DNA from: Haloarcula sp. DT43
Lineage (GTDB): Archaea; Halobacteriota; Halobacteria; Halobacteriales; Haloarculaceae
DNA: 64,000 nucleotides
Direction of reading: 5' to 3'
NCBI RefSeq assembly: GCF_037078405.1
Contig: NZ_JAYMGZ010000002.1
Location: 620,001-684,000 of the forward strand
Part shown: in pieces, positions 23,901-31,279 of the stretch
Layout: the number at the start of each line of letters is the position of its first letter
Position numbering within the stretch: the first letter of the stretch is position 1
Notes under the pieces: generated by a model
Seen by the model: the letters and a program-made list of their open reading frames with translations, nothing else
Database searches by the model: none
Told to the model about the DNA's origin: nothing
Position numbers and translations under genes: made by a program

Positions 23901-25544
23901 ATTGCCCACGTCCGGTACGCGACGCCGGGCGTCGGTCTCATCTCGCCGCCGCCGCTGCACGACATCTACTCCATCGAGGACCTCAAACAGCTCATCCACG
24001 ACCTCAAGGCCTCGAACCCGGAGGCAGACATCAACGTCAAACTGGTCTCGGAGGACGGCATCGGGACCATCGCGGCCGGCGTCGCCAAGGCCAACGCCGA
24101 CGTGGTCCACATCTCGGGCCACGACGGCGGGACCGGCGCGTCGCCGAAGACCTCCATCAAGAACGCCGGCCTCCCGTGGGAACTGGGCGTCTCCGAGGCC
24201 AACCAGATGCTCCGGGCCACCGGCCTGCGCTCGCGCATCAAGGTGACGACCGACGGCGGCATGAAGACCGGCCGCGACGTGGCCGTCGCCGCCCTGCTCG
24301 GTGCCGAGGGGTACACCTTCGGGACCGCCTCGATGGTCACCTCCGGCTGCGTGATGGCCCGGCAGTGTCACGAGAACACCTGTCCGGTCGGCATCGCCAC
24401 CCAGAACGAGAACCTCCGCGAGCGGTTCCCCGGCGAGCCACAGCACGTCATCAACTACATGACGTTCGTGGCCCAGGAACTGCGGGAAATCATGGCCGAA
24501 CTCGGCTTCGAGACGGTCGACGAGATGATCGGCCGCCCGAGCGTCCTGGCACAGCGTGACGACGTGAGCCAGCCGAAGGCCCAGAAGCTCGACCTCTCGT
24601 CGGTCATCGCCGAACCGGCCGACAACGACGGCCGCTACAAGCAGCGCGAGCAGACCCACGAGGTCGACGAACAGCTCGACTGGGACCTCATCGACGCCGC
24701 CGAGGACGCCATCTACAAGGGCGACCCGGTCGCCATCGACGCCGACATCGACAACGTCGACCGCGCGGTCGGGGCGACGCTCTCGAACCGCATCTCCCGC
24801 GAGCACGCCAGCGACGGCCTCGCGGACGACACCATCCGCGTCGACTTCGACGGTACGGCCGGCCAGTCCTTCGGCGCGTTCCTCGCACAGGGTGTGACGA
24901 TGGAACTGACCGGGACGGCCAACGACTACGTCGGCAAGGGCCTGTCGGGCGGGAAGCTCGTCCTGAAAACGCCGGACAACGCTCCCTTCGACCCGACGGA
25001 GAACATCGTCATCGGCAACGTCGCGCTGTACGGCGCGACCCAGGGCGAGGCCTACGTCAACGGGATGGCCGGCGAGCGCTTCGCCGTCCGCAACTCCGGC
25101 GTCAAGGGCGTCGTCGAGGGCGTCGGCGACCACGGCTGTGAGTACATGACCGGCGGTGCAATCGTCGTGCTGGGCGAGACGGGCAAGAACTTCGCGGCCG
25201 GCATGTCCGGCGGCGTCGCCTACGTCTACGACCCCGACGGCGAGTTCGAAGCGAAGGCCAACACCGGCATGGTGTCCCTGTCCGATTCGCTGGAGGGCAA
25301 GGACCGCCAGATGATTACCCGGCTGGTCGAGAACCACGCCGCCTACACCGACTCCGACCGCGCGGCGGAACTGCTCGAGGACTGGGACGCCGAACTGGAG
25401 AACTTCACGAAGGTGATGCCCGACGCCTACGCCGAGGTCATCAGCGACCGCGAGCGCGACGACGTGCGCAACGAACCGCCGGCGAAGGCCGCCCCGAGCG
25501 CCGACGCGGCAGAGACCGACTTCGTGGCCTCCGTCGACGACTGA
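20994..25544 (+). CDS. gltB: Glutamate synthase large subunit
   Basis: 1516 aa from the ATG selected by the TATA box (a GTG 9 nt upstream is also in frame). The domains are: class II glutamine amidotransferase with catalytic Cys25 in SNCGVGVV (the short leader is probably removed), central domain, FMN-binding synthase domain with ANTGEGGE, GAKPGEGG-like SKPGEGGHLPGKK and GHDGGTGASP, a 3Fe-4S cluster at Cys1119/1125/1130 (CVMARQCHENTC), and a C-terminal GXGXG beta-helix (AVRNSGVKGVVEGVGDHGCEYMTGG). It makes two glutamates from glutamine and 2-oxoglutarate. No gltD follows, so ferredoxin or a distant partner may supply electrons. Confidence 0.95.
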   Translation: MVERQTGLSAGDAGLADPTDERSNCGVGVVMDLDGDSDHWVVSDGLELLDNLEHRGTTGAEQDTGDGAGIMLQIPHEFFAVEVDADLPPVGEYAVGTLFLPKDDDEVAERLKDLVESELAEEGLDVLDWRDVPTDNSDLGATALESEPDIVQFFVTSATGKTGDAFENQLYVGRRALENTVEEEAPTGHERFYVVSLATDVVVYKGLLKAEQLEDYYPDLEDERMQSTFAMVHARFSTNTLGAWHLAHPYRRVIHNGEFNTIQGNINWMRARETDIQSDEFEGDLEKIKPIIDDPEQSDTASVDNALELLLQGGRDLPHALRMLIPEAWRGEMNDVTGARRDFYDYHASLVEPWDGPALVAATDGDRIGAVLDRNGLRPCRYDVLEDNTLVMSSEAGALEHDATEIRERGRLQPGQCFLADPEEGRVIPDAEVFDDITDDKYGEWVAQEQVDIEDVADREDNAPRDPSDALRSHQAMYGYTYDEVDHLIEPMAEKGKDPVGSMGDDTPLSVLSQFNRPLFTYFKQLFAQVTNPPLDYIREELVTSLESRLGHQRNILDESQSHARQLVLDSPILTDEETAAIKDLDANGMSTKVIDITYEKDGDLRQAVEDVRAEADAAAKEHDVLVLSDRGADEDRVPIPSLLAVGGVHHHLVRNGLRNHVGLVVESGDPRAVHHFATLIGYGAGAVNPYLAYQTIEDLVAGPDGADLADAIDAYITAVEDGLLKTMAKMGISTVESYQGAQIFEAVGLSSDFVAEYFEGTTCRTEGIGIEEIEDDLTQRHEVAWSEDEPDMPRQGEYEFRSNGIHHQWNPNTVGKIQQAVRMGDYDTYKEFAELVNDQNEELQTLRGLLEFDSDRESVPIEDVEPVEDIVERFETAAMSLGSLSPEMHENNAIAMNRLGANANTGEGGEPPERFGTEKECTTKQVASGRFGVTSDYLASADELQIKMAQGSKPGEGGHLPGKKVNEMIAHVRYATPGVGLISPPPLHDIYSIEDLKQLIHDLKASNPEADINVKLVSEDGIGTIAAGVAKANADVVHISGHDGGTGASPKTSIKNAGLPWELGVSEANQMLRATGLRSRIKVTTDGGMKTGRDVAVAALLGAEGYTFGTASMVTSGCVMARQCHENTCPVGIATQNENLRERFPGEPQHVINYMTFVAQELREIMAELGFETVDEMIGRPSVLAQRDDVSQPKAQKLDLSSVIAEPADNDGRYKQREQTHEVDEQLDWDLIDAAEDAIYKGDPVAIDADIDNVDRAVGATLSNRISREHASDGLADDTIRVDFDGTAGQSFGAFLAQGVTMELTGTANDYVGKGLSGGKLVLKTPDNAPFDPTENIVIGNVALYGATQGEAYVNGMAGERFAVRNSGVKGVVEGVGDHGCEYMTGGAIVVLGETGKNFAAGMSGGVAYVYDPDGEFEAKANTGMVSLSDSLEGKDRQMITRLVENHAAYTDSDRAAELLEDWDAELENFTKVMPDAYAEVISDRERDDVRNEPPAKAAPSADAAETDFVASVDD

Positions 25545-25592
25545 CGCCACGTCGGCGACCCGTTTTTTGCCGCTGCCGCTCCAGGCACTGGT

Positions 25593-26576
25593 ATGGACAG
25601 CGTCCTCGTCATCGGCGGCGGCAGATTCATCGGCCGACACGCGGTCACCGAGTTCCGCGACGCGGGGTACGACGTGACGATGCTCACCCGCGGGCAGCGC
25701 CCGAACCCGTTCGCGGACACCGATATCGCCCACCTGATCGGCGACCGGCGCGACCGAGACACCCTCGAAACCGCGCGCGAGCGGGTCGACCCGGACGCCG
25801 TCGTCGACTGCGTGGCGTACTTCCCGAGAGACGTGCGGGAAGCGGCCGACGTGTTCGCCGACGCAGAGGCCTACGTCTACGTCTCCAGCGGCGCGGCCTA
25901 CGGCGAAGAGCGGGTCCCCAAGCGCGAGGACCAGACCGCGCTGGAGCCGTGCGACGACGAGCAGGCCACCACGGACAGCGCGGCGACCTACGGCCCGCGC
26001 AAGGCCGAGGGCGACCGGGAGGTGTTCGCTGCGGCCGAGGACGGGGTCCGCGCGATGAGCGTCCGCCCCACCGTCGTCTACGGCCCCCACGACTACACCG
26101 AGCGGTTCGCCTACTGGGTGGACCGGGTCGCCGTGCAGGACCGAATCGTCGTCCCCAGCGACGGCCTCAGCCTCTGGCAGATGGCCTACGTCGAGGACGT
26201 CGCGCGAGCGCTCCGCATCGTCGCCGAGGACGGCGAGGCGGGCGAGGCGTACAACGTCGGGGACGAGCACGCGCCGATGCTCACCCAGTGGGTCGACCTG
26301 CTCGCCGAGACGTGCGAGACCGGCGTCGAGCAAATCGGCGCGACGGCGCGGGACCTCGCTCGTGAGGGTCTGGAGCCCCAAGATTTCCCGATGTACCGCG
26401 CCACGCCCCACGTCCTCAGCGTCGAGAAGCTCCGGTCGCTGGGGTGGGCCTCGACGCCCCACCGGGTCGGCCTCCGGCGGACTGTCACCGAACACCGCGA
26501 GAACGACAGGACCGGCCGGAAGTACGGCCCGGACCGTGACACCGAGACGGCGGTCATCGAACGCGTCACGGAGTGA
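25593..26576 (+). CDS. Extended SDR family NAD(P)-dependent epimerase/dehydratase-like protein
   Basis: 327 aa. The Rossmann motif is VLVIGGGRFIGRH (a GxGGxxGxxG variant), VVDCVAYFP lies at the usual substrate-facing strand, and the catalytic pair is YGPRK (Y-x3-K). YVEDVARALRIVAED and AYNVGDEHAPMLTQWVDLLAE follow the plan of sugar-nucleotide epimerases and of the RNA-binding csp41-like SDRs. The substrate is unknown. A TATA-like CCGTTTTTTG is about 27 nt upstream. It follows gltB after 48 nt on the same strand, but appears separately transcribed; no sugar-biosynthesis genes flank it. Confidence 0.8.
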   Translation: MDSVLVIGGGRFIGRHAVTEFRDAGYDVTMLTRGQRPNPFADTDIAHLIGDRRDRDTLETARERVDPDAVVDCVAYFPRDVREAADVFADAEAYVYVSSGAAYGEERVPKREDQTALEPCDDEQATTDSAATYGPRKAEGDREVFAAAEDGVRAMSVRPTVVYGPHDYTERFAYWVDRVAVQDRIVVPSDGLSLWQMAYVEDVARALRIVAEDGEAGEAYNVGDEHAPMLTQWVDLLAETCETGVEQIGATARDLAREGLEPQDFPMYRATPHVLSVEKLRSLGWASTPHRVGLRRTVTEHRENDRTGRKYGPDRDTETAVIERVTE

Positions 26577-26657
26577 AAGGCGGCCCGCCGTCCTGGCTTC
26601 GGAACCGCGCCGGCACCGCACCTAAACTGTTTTCACGCGCGGCGGGGACTCACTGAT

Positions 26658-27716
26658 ATGTTCGAGAAACGCACCTGGATTCGCCTGCCCCGGAACGTCG
26701 TCGTCGGGCACGGAGTCCTCGACCGGACAATCGAGGCCGTCAGCGAACTCCACCTGACCGGCCGGCCGCTCGTCGTCTCCAGCCCGACGCCACACGAGGT
26801 CGCAGGCGAGAGAGTACTGGCCCAGTTCGAGGACGAGGGCTACGACCCCTCCGAGATAGTCATCGAGACGGCCAGTTTCGACGCCGTCCAGCGGGTCATC
26901 GACCACGCCGCGGACATCGACGCTGGCTTCCTGCTGGGCGTCGGCGGCGGGAAAGCCATCGACATCACGAAGATGGCGGCCGACGACCTGGGCCTGGGCT
27001 TCGTCTCGGTGCCGACGGCCGCGAGCCACGACGGCATCGTCTCCGGCCGCGGCTCGGTCCCCGAGGGCGATACGCGCCACAGCGTCGCCGCCGAGCCGCC
27101 GCTGGCCGTCATCGCCGACACCGAGGTGCTGGCGGAGGCCCCCTGGCGGCTGACCACCGCCGGCTGTGCCGACATCATCTCGAACTACACCGCCGTCCGT
27201 GACTGGCAGCTCGCCCACCGGCTCAAGAACGTCCCCTACTCCGAGTACGCCGGCGCGCTCTCGCAGATGACCGCCGAGATGCTCGTCGAGAGCGCCGACT
27301 CGATAAAGCAAGGGCTGGAGGAGTCGTCCTGGATTGTCGTGAAAGCGCTCGTCTCCTCCGGCGTCGCCATGTCAATCGCCGGCTCCTCGCGCCCGGCCAG
27401 CGGCGCGGAGCACCTGTTCTCCCACCAGCTCGACCGGCTCGTCCCCAACGGCGCGCTCCACGGCCACCAGGTCGGCGTCGGCTCAATCATGACCGAGTAT
27501 CTCCACAGCGGCCAGAAGGGCAAGTGGAGAGACGCCAGGGACGCGCTGGCCGCCATCGGTGCGCCGACGACCGCGGACGAACTCGGCATCGACGACGAGA
27601 CGGTCATCGAGGCGCTGACGACGGCCCACCAGATACGCGACCGCTACACGGTGCTGGGCGACGGGATGAGCGAGGAAGCGGCGATAGAAGCGGCGACCGT
27701 CACCGGCGTCATCTAG
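26658..27716 (+). CDS. egsA: sn-Glycerol-1-phosphate dehydrogenase
   Basis: 352 aa. It reduces dihydroxyacetone phosphate to sn-glycerol-1-phosphate, the backbone of archaeal ether lipids. NAD(P) contact motif GVGGGKAIDITK, then PTAASHDGIVSGRGSV, the metal ligand regions GCADIISNYTAVRDW, SGAEHLFSHQLD and GALHGHQVGVGSIM, all as in archaeal G1PDH of the iron/zinc polyol dehydrogenase superfamily. The length is full. GTTTTCAC about 27 nt before the ATG serves as TATA. Its TAG stop overlaps that of the convergent Nudix gene within a single CTAG. Confidence 0.95.
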   Translation: MFEKRTWIRLPRNVVVGHGVLDRTIEAVSELHLTGRPLVVSSPTPHEVAGERVLAQFEDEGYDPSEIVIETASFDAVQRVIDHAADIDAGFLLGVGGGKAIDITKMAADDLGLGFVSVPTAASHDGIVSGRGSVPEGDTRHSVAAEPPLAVIADTEVLAEAPWRLTTAGCADIISNYTAVRDWQLAHRLKNVPYSEYAGALSQMTAEMLVESADSIKQGLEESSWIVVKALVSSGVAMSIAGSSRPASGAEHLFSHQLDRLVPNGALHGHQVGVGSIMTEYLHSGQKGKWRDARDALAAIGAPTTADELGIDDETVIEALTTAHQIRDRYTVLGDGMSEEAAIEAATVTGVI

Positions 27717-28207
27717 ACAAGTTCCGCGACCGCCACGTCGCCCGGGTCGTCCCACCGAATCGACGCCGCCTCGCCATCATCGAGCGCGGCGCTGTCGATT
27801 TCCACGTCGAACACGAGGCTGAGCCGGTACACCGTTTCGGTGTCCGGGTCGGCTTCGTTCCGGACGCCGCAGATGGTGGCCCGCACCGCGTCCCGAACCG
27901 TGCAGGCGACGCCGGCCGTCTCGGTGACGACCCGCTCGACCGCCGTCGCCGGCCGCTCTGCTCCCTGGGTCTGTCCCTGCGGGACCTCCCAGGACCCGTC
28001 GTCGTCGCTGAGCAGCACGTCCCCCGACTCGTTGTGGACGAACGCGTGCACGTCGACCTGCCCCTCCCGCGAACGCTCGACGGCACGCTGGTACGCCTCC
28101 GCCCCCACGGAGAAGGTGGTCTGGTCCACCGGCGTCGAGCCGAACTCCTGTTCGAGTCGGGCGAGACGCTCCTGGACCCGCGCTCGCGAGCGCTCGGCTA
28201 TCTCCAT
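27713..28207 (-). CDS. Nudix-like protein with a degenerate Nudix box
   Basis: 164 aa. An N-terminal helical part (AERSRARVQERLARLEQEFG) is followed by a Nudix-like fold: VHAFVHNESGDVLLSDDDGSWEVPQGQTQGAERPATAVERVVTETAGVAC. The canonical GX5EX7REUXEEXGU is distorted: REVxEE reads ERVVTE here, so Mg binding and hydrolase activity are doubtful. TTTATGA at about 28230-28236 is 26 nt before the ATG, which fixes this start rather than a longer frame. It is convergent with egsA. A binding role or an altered substrate is possible. Confidence 0.75.
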   Translation of the reverse strand: MEIAERSRARVQERLARLEQEFGSTPVDQTTFSVGAEAYQRAVERSREGQVDVHAFVHNESGDVLLSDDDGSWEVPQGQTQGAERPATAVERVVTETAGVACTVRDAVRATICGVRNEADPDTETVYRLSLVFDVEIDSAALDDGEAASIRWDDPGDVAVAELV

Positions 28208-28316
28208 ACGAAACGGTGCTCCGGGACCATCATAAAGCCGCCCGACCGTTTTCGTCGATTGAAACCGACGTATAAAAACCACGCGGCCCGGCGTTCCGGG
28301 TCCGGCGGGGACCTGG

Positions 28317-30113
28317 TCAGACGTGCTTGTCGAGGAACTCGACGACGGCCGTGTAGGCCTCGATGCGGTTCTCCCGCTTGCTGATGCCGTGACCCTCGTC
28401 GTCGAAGACGCGTTTCTCGACGGGCACGCCCTGGGCGGCCGCCTGTTCGGCTATCTGCTCGGCCTCGCCGACCGGGACGCGCGGGTCGTTCGCGCCGTGG
28501 AGGACGAACAGCGGGGCCGCGATGCGGTCGACGTTGTTGATCGGCGAGATGGATTCGAGGAACTCGCGGTCCTCGGCGAGGGACCCGTACTCGGCCTCAC
28601 GGAGTTCGCGCCGCCAGTCGCCCGTGTTCTCCAGGAACGTCACGAAGTTCGCGATGCCGACCACGTCGACCCCCGCCGCCCAGAGGTCGGGGTACTCGGT
28701 CAGCGCCGCAAGTACCATGAAGCCGCCGTAGGATCCCCCCATCGCGACGATTCGGTCCGGGTCCACAGCCGGGTGGTCGTGGAGCCAGTCGACGCCGGCG
28801 CGCACGTCCCGCACCGAGTCCATCCGCTTCTCCACGTCGTCGAGGTGGGTGTAGGCCTTGCCGTAGCCCGTCGACCCGCGGACGTTGGGCTCGAAGACGG
28901 CGTAGCCCCGCGAGAGGAAGTACTGGGTCAGGCCCGCGAACGAGGGGCGGCGCTGGCTCTCCGGGCCGCCGTGGATGTCGACGATGACCGGCGTGTCGCC
29001 GTCGCCGGCCCCCTCGGGCAGGGAGAACAGCGCCGGAATCTCCCGACCGTCGAACGACTCGAAGCGGACCACCTCGGGCTCGACGAACGTCTCGCGTGGG
29101 ATGCCGGCCGTCGACGCCTCGGTCCACCGCTCGCTCTCGCCGGTCTCGGCTTCGACGACGAACACGTTGGTGTTCTCGGTCCGCCCGGTGACGCTGACGG
29201 CGAAGCGCTCGGCGTCGGGCCCCCAGGCGACGCCCCCGGCCAGCCCGCCCGGGAGGTCCGGCGTCGGGAACGTCTCGACCGTGGTCGGCCCCGTCAGTTC
29301 GCCGACGGTGAGTTCGTTGTAGCCGTCGACGTTACGCGAGTACACGAGCCGGCCGCTGTCCTGGTCGAGCGCGACGCCGTCGATGTTCCACTGGTCATCC
29401 GAGCGAACGACGTCGAGGTCGCCGTCCAGCGAGAGGCGGGCCAGGTCGAGCGTGTCGCTCTCGGCGTCGGTGACGCAGTAGACGGCCTCGCCCTCGGGGC
29501 CCCAGGACGCGCTCGTGTACCGGACCGTCCCCTCGTGTGGCGTGAGGTGGGTCAGGTCCCGGCCGTCGAGGTCCAGCACGTAGATGTCCTGGTCGAAACT
29601 GGAGTGGGCCTCGCTGACGAGCAGGTGCCGACCGTCCGGCGAGAACCCGCCCACGGAGAGCCAGCCGTCGCCCTCCCAGACCAGTTCCGCGTCCGCACCG
29701 GTCGCGTCGCGGTCCTGGACGTAGATGTCGAAGACGGCCTCGTCGCGGCGGTTCGAGGCGAAGGCGAACCGCTCGCCGTCCGGCGACCAGCCGCCCCAGC
29801 GGTGTTTCGCGTCGGGCATCGCAGTGAGTTCGTGGACGCGCCCGCCGTCGTCCAGGCGGTACAGCTGGGCCCGCTCGTTGCCGCCCTCGTCCATGCCGAA
29901 GACGAGTTCGGGGCGCTCGGGCGAGTAGTCGACGAAGCTCACGCCCTCGTCGTAGAAAGTCCGCTGTTCGGGCCAGCCGCGGGGCTCCGACAGCGACCAG
30001 AGCTGGGCGACGCCGGTCGTGTTCATCAGGAACGCGAGCGTCCCGTCCGGCGCGAACGAACTGCCGTAGGCGCTCCGGACGTTCAGATAGCGAGAGAGGT
30101 CGTACGCGGTCAC
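28317..30113 (-). CDS. S9 family prolyl oligopeptidase / acylaminoacyl-peptidase
   Basis: 598 aa. The N-terminal beta-propeller has repeated WSPDG-type blades (GWSPDGERFAFAS, GGFSPDGRHLLVSE, GVAWGPDAERFAVS), then an alpha/beta-hydrolase domain with GGPESQRRP, the nucleophile Ser461 in GGSYGG, Asp543 in GANDPRVPV and His575 in DEGHGISKREN. It cleaves short peptides in the cytosol; no signal peptide is seen. I use the GTG at 30113 because GGTTTTGA lies 27 nt upstream; a 66-nt longer form from an ATG at 30179 would begin with an unrelated, basic stretch. Confidence 0.9.
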   Translation of the reverse strand: MTAYDLSRYLNVRSAYGSSFAPDGTLAFLMNTTGVAQLWSLSEPRGWPEQRTFYDEGVSFVDYSPERPELVFGMDEGGNERAQLYRLDDGGRVHELTAMPDAKHRWGGWSPDGERFAFASNRRDEAVFDIYVQDRDATGADAELVWEGDGWLSVGGFSPDGRHLLVSEAHSSFDQDIYVLDLDGRDLTHLTPHEGTVRYTSASWGPEGEAVYCVTDAESDTLDLARLSLDGDLDVVRSDDQWNIDGVALDQDSGRLVYSRNVDGYNELTVGELTGPTTVETFPTPDLPGGLAGGVAWGPDAERFAVSVTGRTENTNVFVVEAETGESERWTEASTAGIPRETFVEPEVVRFESFDGREIPALFSLPEGAGDGDTPVIVDIHGGPESQRRPSFAGLTQYFLSRGYAVFEPNVRGSTGYGKAYTHLDDVEKRMDSVRDVRAGVDWLHDHPAVDPDRIVAMGGSYGGFMVLAALTEYPDLWAAGVDVVGIANFVTFLENTGDWRRELREAEYGSLAEDREFLESISPINNVDRIAAPLFVLHGANDPRVPVGEAEQIAEQAAAQGVPVEKRVFDDEGHGISKRENRIEAYTAVVEFLDKHV

Positions 30114-30193
30114 ACCGGGAGGGAAGGCGGGAGCGGTCAAAACCCTTTGCGGCAAACGGGTGGCTTTTTGAGCGGGCATACCGTCGCCCCTGT

Positions 30194-31252
30194 ATGCGTG
30201 TCGCGGTCGTCGCCATGGAGACGAGCCAGTACCGGGACACAGAGGGACGGACCCGGCTGGAGCGGGTGGCCACCGACCTCGCCGACGCCGGCCACGACGT
30301 GACCGTCTTCTGCTCGCAGTGGTGGCAGGGGTTCGACAACCGGCGCGAACGCGACGGCGTCACCTACCGCGCCGTCACCGTCTCGCCGACCGTCCCCGCC
30401 TTCTGCGCTCGCCTGCCGTTTCTGCTCGCGCGGTTCCGCCCCGACGTCGTCCACGCCCATCCGACCCCGGCCTCGGTCGCGCTCGCGGCCAGGGCCGGCG
30501 CGACGCTGTCGCGTGCGCCGCTGCTCACCGAGTGGTTCGGCGACGAGGACGTGCCCGAGAGCCGCCGGGCCGCACTCGCGCTCCGGGCGTCGGACTGTCT
30601 CGTCACGCCGTCGGAGCTCGTCCGGACGCGGGTCCGCGAGCGGGGGGCGACAGCGGACCAGACCGCGGTTCTCCCACAGAGCATCGACATGGACCTCGTC
30701 CGGGCGACCGACGCCGACGAGGAAATCGACGTGGTGTACGCCCACCGGCTGGACGGCAGCGCCAACGTCGAGTCGCTGTTGCTCGGGCTGGCGGAACTCA
30801 GACAGAAGGGCTGGTCGGCGACGGTCATCGGCGACGGCCCCGAGCGAGCGCACTACGAACAGGAGGCCGCCGACCTCCGCATCGACGACCGCGTGACCTT
30901 CGTCGGCGCGTGCGACGTCGAGGAGCGCGTCTCGATTTACAAGGGCGCACACGTGTTCGTCCAGACGGCGTTCCGGGAGTGTTTCGCCACGGACCTCCTC
31001 TGGGCGATGGCCTGTGGCTGTATCGGCATCGTCGAGTACCAGGCCGAGTCCTCGGCCCACGAACTCATCGAGCAGCGCGACCGCGCGTTCCGGGTGACCA
31101 ACCCACAGGAAATCGCCGACAAAATCACCGAGTCGGCCGGCTTCGAACGCTGGACCGTCGACGAGTCGGTCGCCGAGTTCGACCACGACGCGGTCCGCGC
31201 CGAGTACGAGGAGCTCTACGAGACACGTATCGAGGAATACGGCCTCCTGTGA
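30194..31252 (+). CDS. GT4-type glycosyltransferase
   Basis: 352 aa GT-B fold. The N-terminal half has VAVVAMETSQYRDTEGRTRLERVATDLADAGHDVTVFC and RPDVVHAHPTPASVALA; the C-terminal half has DVVYAHRLDGSANVESLLLGLAEL, ATVIGDGPERAHYEQEA and a donor-site EX7E-like stretch in FRECFATDLLWAMACGC. It transfers a sugar from a nucleotide or dolichyl donor, probably in surface glycan or glycolipid synthesis, but no other glycosylation genes are nearby. CTTTTTGA 27 nt upstream supports the ATG. Divergent from the S9 peptidase. Confidence 0.85.
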   Translation: MRVAVVAMETSQYRDTEGRTRLERVATDLADAGHDVTVFCSQWWQGFDNRRERDGVTYRAVTVSPTVPAFCARLPFLLARFRPDVVHAHPTPASVALAARAGATLSRAPLLTEWFGDEDVPESRRAALALRASDCLVTPSELVRTRVRERGATADQTAVLPQSIDMDLVRATDADEEIDVVYAHRLDGSANVESLLLGLAELRQKGWSATVIGDGPERAHYEQEAADLRIDDRVTFVGACDVEERVSIYKGAHVFVQTAFRECFATDLLWAMACGCIGIVEYQAESSAHELIEQRDRAFRVTNPQEIADKITESAGFERWTVDESVAEFDHDAVRAEYEELYETRIEEYGLL

Positions 31253-31279
31253 CCGGCGCGCGGGCGGCGAGTGCGTCGG

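Noticed and set aside
22746-26621. 1291-aa open frame on the minus strand across gltB and the SDR gene
   Set aside because: It mirrors the codon periodicity of high-GC genes on the other strand and has no family motifs; gltB, with all its domains, occupies the plus strand.
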